Origin: Gammaproteobacteria bacterium
GTDB taxonomy: Bacteria; Pseudomonadota; Gammaproteobacteria; Pseudomonadales; Azotimanducaceae
Direction of reading: 5' to 3'
Length of the DNA: 54,552 bases
Assembly (NCBI GenBank): GCA_002731575.1
Contig: PCCE01000009.1
Location: 6,749 to 61,300, forward strand
A model generated the notes under the pieces. It was not told the origin of the DNA and made no database searches. It saw nothing but the letters and a program-made list of their open reading frames with translations. Of the stretch, positions 24,448-33,205 are shown piece after piece (position 1 is the first letter of the stretch; the number at the start of each line of letters is the position of its first letter). Made by a program: the position numbers and the translations under genes.

Positions 24448-25392
24448 CTAAGCATAGTGGCGTGCTAACCAATCGAGCATTACCGCATTGGTTTGCGCAG
24501 GCTTTTCTTGCTGGATCCAATGACCGCAGGGAAAGTCCGCCTCTTCAAGATTGCTAACTCGCTGAGCCAGCGTTTTGGACTTGGGCACCATGTCATATTC
24601 GCCAAAGATGGCGAGGGTGGGCTGATATATATGCTGCTCATAGGCTCCCATAATCGCCCAATTGCGGCTTAAGTTGCGGTACCAGTTGATGCCGCCGGTA
24701 AAGCCCGATAGGGCAAAGGCATTTAAAAACACCTGCATCTCTGCATCGCTCATAATGGGGTCGCCGGGAACACCGGCGGCAAGGGCAGGGTCGCTTGCCA
24801 TATTTATCATGTTCATACCCGGTCCCAGCTCTGGCTTCGGGTGCAGCCACTGGTTGGTGCGGTACATGTTGTTCAAGAACTGTTTGCTGTGTTTGGCGAA
24901 TACTTCGTCCGCTACGCCGGGCTGGCGGTTGAAGTGCACCATGTAGAAATCTGGGCCTAGCATCTTTTCCCAGAAGCCAATCCACTCTGAGTTACCGCGT
25001 TCCATAAAAGGCACGCTGAGGTTGATGACATGAGATACGCGGTCGCGATACATCATGGCCAGATTCCAGACGATAATGGCGCCCCAATCGTGGCCGACAA
25101 AGCAGGCATCGGTATAACCAAAGTGGTCGAGCAGGGCGATTAAATCACCGGTTAAGTGGTTTATGTCGTAGTCGGTGACGGCCTCGGGCTTGCTTGAGTG
25201 ACCGTACCCGCGCTGGTTGGGCACGATGACATGGTAGCCCGCCTGCACCAGTGGTTGCACTTGATGACGCCAAGAGAACGCGTGCTCTGGCCAGCCGTGA
25301 CACAGCACAATGGGCTTTCCAGCACCGGCGCTAAAGACTTCCAGTTCCACGCCGTTAACCGCGATCATTTGCGGCTCGGGAAAATCAACCAT
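24448..25392 (-). CDS. Epoxide hydrolase-type alpha/beta hydrolase
   Basis: 314-residue alpha/beta-hydrolase. HGWPEHAFSWRHQ is the HGxP oxyanion motif of epoxide hydrolases. The nucleophile elbow is VGHDWGA, with Asp in place of Ser as in epoxide hydrolases and haloalkane dehalogenases. GEYDMVPKS supplies the acid and PCGHWIQQEKP the catalytic His. The HGWPE form and length favour epoxide hydrolase. The ATG at 25392 has a GAGGG site eight bases away. It is divergent from the methyltransferase gene. Confidence 0.85.
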   Translation of the reverse strand: MVDFPEPQMIAVNGVELEVFSAGAGKPIVLCHGWPEHAFSWRHQVQPLVQAGYHVIVPNQRGYGHSSKPEAVTDYDINHLTGDLIALLDHFGYTDACFVGHDWGAIIVWNLAMMYRDRVSHVINLSVPFMERGNSEWIGFWEKMLGPDFYMVHFNRQPGVADEVFAKHSKQFLNNMYRTNQWLHPKPELGPGMNMINMASDPALAAGVPGDPIMSDAEMQVFLNAFALSGFTGGINWYRNLSRNWAIMGAYEQHIYQPTLAIFGEYDMVPKSKTLAQRVSNLEEADFPCGHWIQQEKPAQTNAVMLDWLARHYA

Positions 25393-25492
25393 TTTGCGAC
25401 CCTCTGTTAACTCGATTGCCGATAGATTAGCGTGTCGGATGCTAAGCCACACCTATTGTGGACACATAAAAACAAAGCCCAAGGAGAGGAGC

Positions 25493-26566
25493 ATGCAGCC
25501 CATTGACGAAGAGAAGTTAGGCCTATTTCTAAAACAGACCAGCGGCATGGTGGCAGCAAGCTTCAATTGTGCGATTACGGTCCTTGGTGATCGCTTGGGC
25601 CTTTATCGGGCGCTTGCAGAGATCGGGCCTTGTGATAGCCAAAGCTTGGCCGATTATCTGAACTTGCACGAGCGCTGGGTGCGCGAATGGCTGCATCAAC
25701 AGACCTGTATCGGCCAGCTGGAGTACTCGGCAGAGCTAGAGCTGTTCTCCATTTCAGCGGAGGCCCATGCGGTGCTGGCCGATGCCGAGAACCCGGCTTA
25801 TCTGATGGGGGGCTTCGATTCAGCGCTGGCGGTTTTCCCTGCAGTAAGCAAGCTGGAGGAGGCCTTCCGCACAGGTATTGGCATGAGTTACGACGACCAT
25901 GGTCCAAGCTGCGCTTGTGGTATTGAGCGCATGGGGGCCTTCACGAAGAAGCATCGGCTGGTGACCGAAATGATTCCAGAGATTCCGGGTATGCATCAGC
26001 GCCTCACTGATGGGGCGAGTGTTGCCGACGTTGGCTGCGGTGGAGGTTTGGCAACCATTGCGCTGGGCCAAGCTTACCCACGAAGCACTTTTGTTGGCTA
26101 TGACACATCCGAGGAGGCCTTGGCCCGTGCCCGAGCCAATTTGGCAGAAGCTGGGGTGACCAATGTGCGGCTTTGTAACCCACTGACCGAGCCTCTGCCT
26201 AGGACGGCGACATTTGATTTGATCACAACCTTTGACGTGATTCACGACACCCCCTATCCGCAGGATCTGATTGAACAGATCTTTGCCGCGCTGCGCGGCG
26301 ACGGCTACTGGCTGTGTGAGGACATCAAGGGTTTTGAAAGTTTTGCCGACAATCTCGCCCAGCATCCGGTTGCTGCCCTGCTCTACGGCTTTTCGGTAAC
26401 AGTGTGTATGAACAGTGGTTTATCGACTGCCGACGGCGCGGGCCTCGGGACGTTGGGCTTTACTGAGCAGCTTGCGCGCGAGATGACAGCCCGCAGCGGT
26501 TTTAAAGACTTTCAGTTGCTCAACATTGAAAACCCAATGAATAACTATTATCTGCTGAACAAATGA
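25493..26566 (+). CDS. SAM-dependent methyltransferase with winged-helix N-terminus
   Basis: 357-residue protein. Residues 15-70 look like a winged-helix dimerisation domain (LGLYRALAEIGPCDSQSLAD, then WVREWLHQQ). A class I Rossmann methyltransferase domain follows, with VADVGCGGGLATIALGQAYP as the SAM-binding motif I and FDLITTFDVIHDTPYP as motif IV. Similar two-domain enzymes methylate O, N or S atoms of small metabolites. A strong AAGGAGAGG site supports the ATG at 25493. metY follows 61 bases downstream on the same strand. Confidence 0.87.
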   Translation: MQPIDEEKLGLFLKQTSGMVAASFNCAITVLGDRLGLYRALAEIGPCDSQSLADYLNLHERWVREWLHQQTCIGQLEYSAELELFSISAEAHAVLADAENPAYLMGGFDSALAVFPAVSKLEEAFRTGIGMSYDDHGPSCACGIERMGAFTKKHRLVTEMIPEIPGMHQRLTDGASVADVGCGGGLATIALGQAYPRSTFVGYDTSEEALARARANLAEAGVTNVRLCNPLTEPLPRTATFDLITTFDVIHDTPYPQDLIEQIFAALRGDGYWLCEDIKGFESFADNLAQHPVAALLYGFSVTVCMNSGLSTADGAGLGTLGFTEQLAREMTARSGFKDFQLLNIENPMNNYYLLNK

Positions 26567-26627
26567 AGGATTTGACGACAGTGGTTTTGTTACAGGGCAC
26601 ACTTGGCTCGAAGTAGAAGGATTGCAT

Positions 26628-27989
26628 ATGACTGATTCAAAACACCGAAGCCCGCAGCGTCTGGGTTTCGATACGCTATCGCTGCATGCCGGACAGGTAC
26701 CGGATCCGACAACGGGGGCACGGGCCACACCCATTTATCAGAGCGCGGCCTTCGTCTTTCCTGACTCAGACACAGCGGTGGGGCTGTTCAATATCGAACG
26801 GGCAGGCCATGTTTATTCGCGGTTGTCGAATCCCACCAATGCGGTGTTAGAGGAGCGGATGGCGACGCTCGATCATGGTGTTGGTGCAGTGGTAACCGCC
26901 AGTGGCCAGGCAGCATTACACTTGGCCATTACCACCATCCTCAGTGCTGGCGATCATATTGTGTCGTCGCGCTCGGTGTATGGCGGTACGCATAATTTGC
27001 TCGAATACACCATGTCGCGCTTCGGTATCACCACAACCTTTGTCGACCCCAGAGATATGGACGCCTTCGCAGGCGCGATTCAACCCAATACCAAGTTGGT
27101 TTTTGGCGAGGTGCTGGGTAATCCGGGGTTAGAGGTGCTGGATATACCCAGACTGGCGGAACTCGCTCATGCCAATTACTTGCCACTGCTGATTGACGCT
27201 ACCTTTGTGACACCCTACCTATGCCAGCCCATCGAACTTGGCGCAGATTTGGTCGTGCACTCGGCAACAAAATTTCTCAGCGGCCACGGCGTGGTTGTTG
27301 GTGGTGTGGTAGTGGATGGGGGCACTTTCGACTGGCAAAGCAGCGACAAGTTTCCCACCATGAGCCAGCCCTATGATGGCTTTCACAACATGGTCTTTGC
27401 CGACGAATTTGGTCCCGCAGCCTTTATTACCCGGGCGCGCAAGGAGGGCATTCGAGACTTCGGCGCCTGCATGGCTCCTATGACGGCATTTCAGATACTG
27501 CAGGGCTTAGAAACCCTGCCTTTACGTATGCAAAAGCATGTGTCCAACGCCATGGAGGTTGCCCAATTTTTGGAACAGCACGACATGGTAGCTGCTGTCT
27601 CTTACCCAGGTTTGCCCAGTCATCCGGACTACGAACTGGCGCAGCAGATGCTACCCAAGGGCTGTGGCGGGGGGTTCAGTTTTGAAATTAAGGGCGGTCG
27701 TGAAGTTGGTCGTATGTTTATCGAGAACCTGAACTTGTTCTCGCATCTCGCCAATGTAGGCGACGCTAAGTCCCTAGTGATTCATCCCGCCAGTACTACT
27801 CATCATCGGGTAGACGAGGCAAGTCTGCTAGCCGCAGGTATTGGCCCGGGCCTGGTGCGCCTGAGCGTTGGCTTGGAAGATGCCAAGGATCTTATAAACG
27901 ATCTCAAGGCAGGCCTACGTGCGGTGGAAAAACTGCATAAGCGTCAGGCGGCTAGCCAACCTGACCGGCAGGCGGAGAAAGTGTCTTGA
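26628..27989 (+). CDS. metY: O-acetylhomoserine sulfhydrylase / cystathionine-gamma-synthase family enzyme
   Basis: 453-residue PLP-dependent enzyme of the Cys/Met metabolism family. The PLP Lys lies in HSATKFLSGHG; YSRLSNPTNAVLEERMA, DHGVGAVVTASGQAA and SVYGGTHNLLEYT are typical of the O-acetylhomoserine sulfhydrylase branch, which makes homocysteine from O-acetylhomoserine and sulfide. The 453-residue length also fits MetY better than MetB or MetC (near 390). An AGAAGG site supports the ATG at 26628. The stop codon overlaps the likely TTG start of the next hydrolase gene, suggesting one operon with the methyltransferase upstream. Confidence 0.88.
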   Translation: MTDSKHRSPQRLGFDTLSLHAGQVPDPTTGARATPIYQSAAFVFPDSDTAVGLFNIERAGHVYSRLSNPTNAVLEERMATLDHGVGAVVTASGQAALHLAITTILSAGDHIVSSRSVYGGTHNLLEYTMSRFGITTTFVDPRDMDAFAGAIQPNTKLVFGEVLGNPGLEVLDIPRLAELAHANYLPLLIDATFVTPYLCQPIELGADLVVHSATKFLSGHGVVVGGVVVDGGTFDWQSSDKFPTMSQPYDGFHNMVFADEFGPAAFITRARKEGIRDFGACMAPMTAFQILQGLETLPLRMQKHVSNAMEVAQFLEQHDMVAAVSYPGLPSHPDYELAQQMLPKGCGGGFSFEIKGGREVGRMFIENLNLFSHLANVGDAKSLVIHPASTTHHRVDEASLLAAGIGPGLVRLSVGLEDAKDLINDLKAGLRAVEKLHKRQAASQPDRQAEKVS

Positions 27990-28780
27990 ACATGCAGTTA
28001 GAAAGTAAAAATGTTGGCTACAGCAGCGGTAGTGGTGACCCTGCAGCGGACGCGCCGGCAATTTTTTTCGTCCACGGTGCGGGCATGGATCACACTGTAT
28101 GGGTTATGCCTGCGCGGTATTTTGCACGCCACGGCTATCGCGTGATGGCAATCGACCTACCCGGTCACGGTAAGTCGGACGGACCCGCGCTGGACAGCAT
28201 AGATGATATGGCCGACTGGCTGCTGAGCCTGATCGTAGCAACTACGGCGAATGCGTCGGAAGTTGTGCTAGTAGGCCATAGCATGGGCACGTTGATTTGC
28301 CTGAGCCTAGCAGCCCGGCAGCCGGAACTGGCGAAGAAGCTGGTGCTGCTGGGCACCTCGGCGCCTATGCCGGTTTCTGACGTCTTGCTCAATGCCTCCC
28401 AAGACAACGATCATGCCGCCATTGATATGGCCAACACTTGGAGCCACGGCCAGCGCAGCTTACTCGGCGCGAGCGAAAATCCGGGAACATCGAATTTACA
28501 TATGGGTGAGCGCTTACTCGAGCGGGTTGCCGAAGACGTCTACTTCAAGGACTTTTCTGCCTGTAACACCTTTAGCGCCGAACATTACCCGCCCATCGCT
28601 ACGCCAGCCCTCATTATTACCGGCGACGAGGACAAGATGACTCCACCCAGAGCGGGTATAGCGGTGGCCGAAATGCTGCAAAATAGTCAGGTCGCGCACT
28701 TAGTTGGTTGCGGGCACCTGATGTTTACTGAACTGCCTAATCAAGTACTGGACGCCATGTCGGCATTTATTCGCGACTGA
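27986..28780 (+). CDS. Alpha/beta hydrolase
   Basis: 264-residue alpha/beta-hydrolase-fold enzyme with HGAGMDHTVWVMP (oxyanion region), DLPGHGKSDGP, nucleophile elbow GHSMGT and a C-terminal GCGHLMFTELP with the catalytic His. No signal peptide. The start is probably the TTG at 27986, which overlaps the metY TGA and has GGAG eight bases upstream; the ATG at 27992 is the alternative. Coupling to metY suggests a linked but unknown role, perhaps removal of an acyl group. Confidence 0.83.
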   Translation: MNMQLESKNVGYSSGSGDPAADAPAIFFVHGAGMDHTVWVMPARYFARHGYRVMAIDLPGHGKSDGPALDSIDDMADWLLSLIVATTANASEVVLVGHSMGTLICLSLAARQPELAKKLVLLGTSAPMPVSDVLLNASQDNDHAAIDMANTWSHGQRSLLGASENPGTSNLHMGERLLERVAEDVYFKDFSACNTFSAEHYPPIATPALIITGDEDKMTPPRAGIAVAEMLQNSQVAHLVGCGHLMFTELPNQVLDAMSAFIRD

Positions 28781-28790
28781 TGTTCTGAAC

Positions 28791-29429
28791 CTATTCAAGG
28801 AAGGCGATCACGGTCTCGGTCAGACCGTGGGCCTGCCCGGAAAAAAAGTGATCGCCACCGGCAAGTTCAGTGCAGGCAACTTCAGGGTCTGCACCGAAAC
28901 GCTGCGGGTCAACAAAGTCGTCATGCGCGCACCAAACCGCTACAACTTGCTGGGTTTTTGCAGTGCTGTTGGCGTCGAAAGCCATGGCTGCGGTGGGTGG
29001 TGCGATCAGTAAAATCTGCTCCATAGCGCACAAAGGCTGTGCCTGCCAAAGTACGTTGGCACCAAAGGAATACCCCACGCCAAGAGCCTTCGCTTCTGGA
29101 CGCTCGGTACTAACCCAGTCCAGTACCGCAAGCAAGTCGCCGACCTCTACGGGCGAGTAGCTGGCATGCTGTCGCTCGTCTTCGGTGCCACGGCCACTAA
29201 TACCCTCGCTACCACCGACGCCGCGAAAATTGAAGCGCACGACACTGATGCTTTGTGCCAACAGTGCCGTGGCCGCTATTTCGAGCACGGCGTCGTACAT
29301 GCTGCCGCCGTACAAGGGATGGGGGTGGCAGAGCACGGCCAGTCGCTCAATCTGCTGCTGCGGCGAAGCGACCTGTAGCTCAATAGCACCGGCAGGTCCG
29401 GGAATTTTGTACGCTTGGGTTGTTGGCAT
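28791..29429 (-). CDS. COG2945-type alpha/beta hydrolase
   Basis: About 212-residue small alpha/beta hydrolase. CHPHPLYGGSMYDAV near the N-terminus, RFNFRGVGGSEG and the nucleophile elbow GVGYSFGANV are characteristic of the COG2945 group; GGDHFFSGQAHGL supplies the probable catalytic His. Function of this group is not established. An ATG at 29429 gives the usual N-terminus (MPTTQAYKIPGPAG); an in-frame start at 29504 adds 25 residues without similarity that I recognise. It converges with the preceding hydrolase gene. Confidence 0.8.
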   Translation of the reverse strand: MPTTQAYKIPGPAGAIELQVASPQQQIERLAVLCHPHPLYGGSMYDAVLEIAATALLAQSISVVRFNFRGVGGSEGISGRGTEDERQHASYSPVEVGDLLAVLDWVSTERPEAKALGVGYSFGANVLWQAQPLCAMEQILLIAPPTAAMAFDANSTAKTQQVVAVWCAHDDFVDPQRFGADPEVACTELAGGDHFFSGQAHGLTETVIAFLE

Positions 29430-29519
29430 GTTGCGCTTGGCTTGTCGAAGTGAGCGTAGTGTGCTTGAAATAACGATTGCGTCACAGACGCTCGGGGAAA
29501 TCAACGGGAGTAGAAACAG

Positions 29520-30140
29520 ATGCTGGATTTGTACACATGGCCTACCCCAAACGGGCGTAAGGTCTCTATCGCGCTAGAAGAGATGGGGCTGGCCTATCGT
29601 TGTCATGCGGTAAACCTGCAAGAGCAGGCACAATTTGCACCGGACTTTTTGGCCATCTCGCCAAACAATAAAATTCCCGCACTGGTCGATGGCGATACAG
29701 GTCAGGCGCTCATGGAATCCGGCGCAATTTTGGTCTATCTGGCGGATAAGTGCGGCGAATTTTGGGGTGATGAGCGTTACACCACCCTGCAATGGCTAAT
29801 GTGGCAGATAGGTGGTTTGGGTCCCATGCTAGGACAAGTGCACTACTTCAAAAAGTACAACTCGGGCAGATCGGAATATGCCGAGGAGCGGTTTTATGCT
29901 GAAGCCCAGCGGCTCTATGGGGTGCTAGAAGTCCGCCTGCAGGCGACTGAGTATTTGTCTGGCAGCTATTCGATTGCCGATATGGCCGTATGGCCCTGGG
30001 TATCGCGCTTTGAGTGGCAGAGTATCAGCCTTGATGACTTCCCTCAGGTGCGGCGTTGGTACGAACAAATTGCCGCCAGGTCAGCTGTGCAGCGCGGCTA
30101 CGATCAGCCAATGTTTATGAACGACCTACCCATGCCATAG
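29520..30140 (+). CDS. Glutathione S-transferase family protein, YfcG/YghU-like
   Basis: 206-residue GST. MLDLYTWPTPNGRKVSIALEE is the signature start of the YfcG/YghU group, where the TPNG Asn/Thr contact glutathione and the protein acts as a disulfide reductase rather than a classical transferase. The thioredoxin fold (1-80) contains NNKIPALVD and ESGAILVYLADK; the helical domain follows. A GGGAG site precedes the ATG. Confidence 0.88.
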   Translation: MLDLYTWPTPNGRKVSIALEEMGLAYRCHAVNLQEQAQFAPDFLAISPNNKIPALVDGDTGQALMESGAILVYLADKCGEFWGDERYTTLQWLMWQIGGLGPMLGQVHYFKKYNSGRSEYAEERFYAEAQRLYGVLEVRLQATEYLSGSYSIADMAVWPWVSRFEWQSISLDDFPQVRRWYEQIAARSAVQRGYDQPMFMNDLPMP

Positions 30141-30157
30141 GCTGTGGCGGTGGGGTG

Positions 30158-30577
30158 TTATGTTGCGTCTAAGCTCAGCTCTTCTCTTAATGTAGCCAAC
30201 AGCACCTGACGCTCGTCCTCACTGTAGGGTTCGGGCGTACCCACACCCCAAACCGGGCCGGGCCATGCGGCATCATTATGGCGCCTGGCAATGATATGTA
30301 TGTGCAGCTGCGGTACGAGATTACCCAGCGCGGCAATATTCATCTTGGGCGCCTCGGTTAGAGCCTGCAGGCTTGCACTGAGTGATTTGATGGCATCGGT
30401 AACCGCATGGAATGTCTTGTCATTCAGTTCGTGCAACTCGCGCAGGCCGTCCTGTTCCGGAACCAAAATCAGCCATGGGTAACGTGCGTCGTTCATCAGC
30501 AACAGTTGGCAGCCGCTTAGGCGACCGATCAGTGAAGTGTCAGCGGCAAGTTGGGTGTGCAGGCTAAACGATACCAC
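30158..30577 (-). CDS. HIT domain protein
   Basis: 139-residue histidine-triad nucleotide-hydrolase-like protein. The triad region is PQLHIHIIAR, with the first His of HxHxH replaced by Gln as in many bacterial members. LLLMNDARYPWLILVPEQ is the usual nucleotide-binding stretch. I choose a GTG at 30577 with GGGGA six bases upstream, which gives the usual family start; a GTG at 30595 is possible. It converges with the GST gene. Confidence 0.83.
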   Translation of the reverse strand: MVSFSLHTQLAADTSLIGRLSGCQLLLMNDARYPWLILVPEQDGLRELHELNDKTFHAVTDAIKSLSASLQALTEAPKMNIAALGNLVPQLHIHIIARRHNDAAWPGPVWGVGTPEPYSEDERQVLLATLREELSLDAT

Positions 30578-30621
30578 AGGAAGTCCCCGGTTCACTTAAT
30601 CCATAGTATAACAAGGCAGAC

Positions 30622-31467
30622 CTACACCGGTACTGTGCCTGCCACCGTTGTTCGGTGCATGACGCGCCGGTATCCGGCGTATCCGCCTTGAGCGCAGTGC
30701 ATGACGCTGCGGTTATCCCACATGATAAGCATGTTTTCTAACCACTGGTGTCTGTAAATAAAGGTCGTTTGCAGCATATGGGCAAAGAGTCGTTCCAGCA
30801 GCAATGAACTTTGCGCCTCGTTCATGTCCTCGATGGCCAAGGTATATACAGGGTTCAGCCATAACGCCTGTCGGCCGGATTCAGGATGGGTGCGCACTAT
30901 CGGATGGCTCTGGGTTTGCCAAGCATCTTCACTGGGGGTGATTTTCATACTGGTGCGTTTGCCGCCAGCACGATAACCCTCATGACTGTAAGGCCTACGT
31001 GCGCTGTGGATAGCGCTACGGCCTTCAATAGCCTTGCGCAGTTCGGTGGGCAAGGACTCTAGTGCTCGAATGCCGTCAGCAAAATGGGTCTGGCCGCCGA
31101 CAGGGGGCACTATTTTGGCGTGTAAGATGGTTGCACTAGGCGGCACGGCCTGAAATGACCAATCTGAATGCCAACTGCTGCCAAAGGGTACGACGTCTTC
31201 ATTGGGCTCCCTGCGCACCTCTAGAATGTGTTGGTGGCCGTCAACGGCGCTGACGAAGGGATCGTGGCCATAGGCGCCGAAGGCCTCGCTGAACTGTTCG
31301 AGCTGCGGGTGCTCCAAGGGTTGATTCGGGAAATACAAAACTTGGTAGCGCTGCCAAGCCGAGCGCAATTGCTCCACAGTAGATAGGCTCATACCCTCAC
31401 AAATGCTGAGTCCTGTGACGCATGCAGCAAAGTTGTGAGCATGGGGCGAAACACGAATGTCGGTCAT
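30622..31467 (-). CDS. TauD/TfdA family Fe(II)/2-oxoglutarate dioxygenase
   Basis: 281-residue cupin-fold dioxygenase. The metal motif H-x-D is in SSWHSDWSFQ; the distal His is in MWDNRSVMHCAQGG, and the 2-oxoglutarate-binding Arg is in YRRVMHRTTV. Such enzymes hydroxylate, often to release sulfite or open ethers from small organic acids (taurine, 2,4-D). The substrate here is not predictable. The order of motifs and the length fit the family fully. No strong ribosome-binding site before the ATG. Confidence 0.88.
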   Translation of the reverse strand: MTDIRVSPHAHNFAACVTGLSICEGMSLSTVEQLRSAWQRYQVLYFPNQPLEHPQLEQFSEAFGAYGHDPFVSAVDGHQHILEVRREPNEDVVPFGSSWHSDWSFQAVPPSATILHAKIVPPVGGQTHFADGIRALESLPTELRKAIEGRSAIHSARRPYSHEGYRAGGKRTSMKITPSEDAWQTQSHPIVRTHPESGRQALWLNPVYTLAIEDMNEAQSSLLLERLFAHMLQTTFIYRHQWLENMLIMWDNRSVMHCAQGGYAGYRRVMHRTTVAGTVPV

Positions 31468-31504
31468 GAGATTCTGCGGTTAAACTGACGAAGAGACGCT
31501 AAGT

Positions 31505-31672
31505 TCAAAACAGCCATAGGGCAAGCAAGCCAGCAGCGACACAACCTATACACAGAGTCTGCAAGATCACGACGACGAAACTACTGCTGCCGGTCTTCCA
31601 GCGATTAATGGTGACAGTTATTGTCACAAGGCTTGCACCAACCAATAGGCTAGAAAAAAGGATCTTCAACAT
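31505..31672 (-). CDS. Small two-helix membrane protein (hypothetical)
   Basis: A short frame begins with ATG at 31672 (GGA eight bases upstream) and runs for about 55 codons. The product starts MLKILFSSLLVGASLVTITV, then NRWKTGSSS, then a second hydrophobic stretch ending in LLALWLF. That is two membrane helices joined by a basic loop. I know no family. The stop position is approximate to within a base or two. It lies upstream of the TauD-type gene on the same strand. Confidence 0.4.
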   Translation of the reverse strand: MLKILFSSLLVGASLVTITVTINRWKTGSSSFVVVILQTLCIGCVAAGLLALWLF

Positions 31673-31900
31673 GGTTTTTCCGTTTTGAGCGCCCTCTAGG
31701 GCGATTTTGAGGTCCTGAAAAAGTCGAAAACTGGTGAAATTTAAGCCTCGTTTAGATTAGTGCATCTACACAAAAGTTGCCGCACAATGCTCGGCAGAAA
31801 ATGAGGCGAGTCCAGCGAATTTATCCGGTCTGGGTGGCCGGATCTCAGAAAACACTGGAAATTTACAAGTTATGCAAATCGCGTATGCGATGGAGGCACA

Positions 31901-33154
31901 ATGACCACGAAGCCGCAGGCAATGACAGCGACTGAACGGGATAAACCGATATACAAGACGTTTGGCGAGCTCGCCGACCACGGGTTCTCTCTAGCCCCGG
32001 GTATATGCATTTTTATCGCAAGCGTACATACCAGTGCATTGGTGTTGGGTATGTGGCTCTACACCATGGCGCCTGTGGATTGGATGTGGGCCGGTACTTT
32101 GTGGTTTATCGCTCATTTTTTCATTGGCTCGATATCGACCACTTTATATAGCCACCGCTTAATCACGCACAACGCCGTCAAGCATGTGAGCCTGCCGGTG
32201 CATCTCTTCTTCAACGTGTTTGCACAGATTTTCAGCGTGCAGGGTAGCGTACGGCGCTGGGCGGCCAATCACTCTTTGCACCATGGCGTAGATCGCCACG
32301 GCAAGAAAGAACTCGACCCCTATAGCGCAACTTGGTTTCCGGATGCACTGCGCAACTTTCTTTGGTCGCATACGCTGACTCACTTGTACGACCATCCGCA
32401 GACAGAAGAATATCAGCGTTCGCACAATGTAAAACGACATCCCTTGATCATGTGGCAAGACCGGTGGTACGGCCTGCTGACCACTTTTTGGATCTTCTTC
32501 TTCCCCATGGGCGTTGGCTTTGCTCTGGGCGGATTCACTGGTTTGTTTGCTCTTGCCGCGGCTTCGATGCTGGGTACTGTTGCGGTGCAGCACAATACCT
32601 GGACCGTCAATAGCGTCACCCACCTGTGGGGTTTTACCGACGGCATCAAAAGCTCGGCGTCGAATAACTACGTTTGGCTTGGCCCCCTTGGCGAGGGCAA
32701 CCATCATGGCGATCACCACGACTTCCCGCGTGATTACCGTAATGGCTTTGGTATGTCGGGCTGGTTGCTGGATCCGACTCGCTACGCTGTCCTGCTGCTA
32801 AATGCCCTTGGTCTGGTAAAAGGCTTGAATCGCGCCTCCAAGCATGAGGAAGCGGAAATTGTTGCCCTACGCAAGTTGGCGGAACTCGGTACGCCCGGCC
32901 CTATCACCCGGGAGGCCTCTGCGCTGCGCGATCAGCTGGAAAAAACCGCACTCACTTTGAAAAACGAGTGGGTAGAGGCCCTAGCGCATGTTGAAAAGTT
33001 GAAGAAGCAGTCAAAGTTGCTGCAGCGCGCTGAAGCCGGCCGCCAAGATCTGCTGCGAGATCTGGAACTGGCCCAACAAGCAGTAATCAAGCACAAAGAA
33101 GCGTTCTACGAAGCGGTAGAACGGTTGCGGGCGCATGGTGAGGTTTACGCTTAA
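31901..33154 (+). CDS. Acyl-lipid/acyl-CoA delta-9-type fatty acid desaturase with coiled-coil tail
   Basis: 417-residue integral membrane diiron desaturase. Three histidine boxes are visible: YSHRLITH (H85, H90), NHSLHH (H124, H127, H128) and GEGNHHGDHHDFP (H268-H273). Four hydrophobic segments lie between. It inserts a cis double bond into saturated acyl chains to adjust membrane fluidity. Beyond the usual end, about residues 315-417 are charged, helical and heptad-like (EKTALTLKNEWVEALAHVEK, then LKKQSKLLQRAEA), a probable coiled coil. A GGAGG site precedes the ATG. Confidence 0.9.
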   Translation: MTTKPQAMTATERDKPIYKTFGELADHGFSLAPGICIFIASVHTSALVLGMWLYTMAPVDWMWAGTLWFIAHFFIGSISTTLYSHRLITHNAVKHVSLPVHLFFNVFAQIFSVQGSVRRWAANHSLHHGVDRHGKKELDPYSATWFPDALRNFLWSHTLTHLYDHPQTEEYQRSHNVKRHPLIMWQDRWYGLLTTFWIFFFPMGVGFALGGFTGLFALAAASMLGTVAVQHNTWTVNSVTHLWGFTDGIKSSASNNYVWLGPLGEGNHHGDHHDFPRDYRNGFGMSGWLLDPTRYAVLLLNALGLVKGLNRASKHEEAEIVALRKLAELGTPGPITREASALRDQLEKTALTLKNEWVEALAHVEKLKKQSKLLQRAEAGRQDLLRDLELAQQAVIKHKEAFYEAVERLRAHGEVYA

Positions 33155-33205
33155 AAGCAGCGGTTAACCGACAGCGCCACTCTCGCGGCTGCGACAACAC
33201 TCAGC

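Noticed and set aside
31687..31700. CGCCCT-CT-AGGGCG hairpin upstream of the small membrane protein
   Set aside because: Short stem without a T-run or recognisable partner site; could be incidental.
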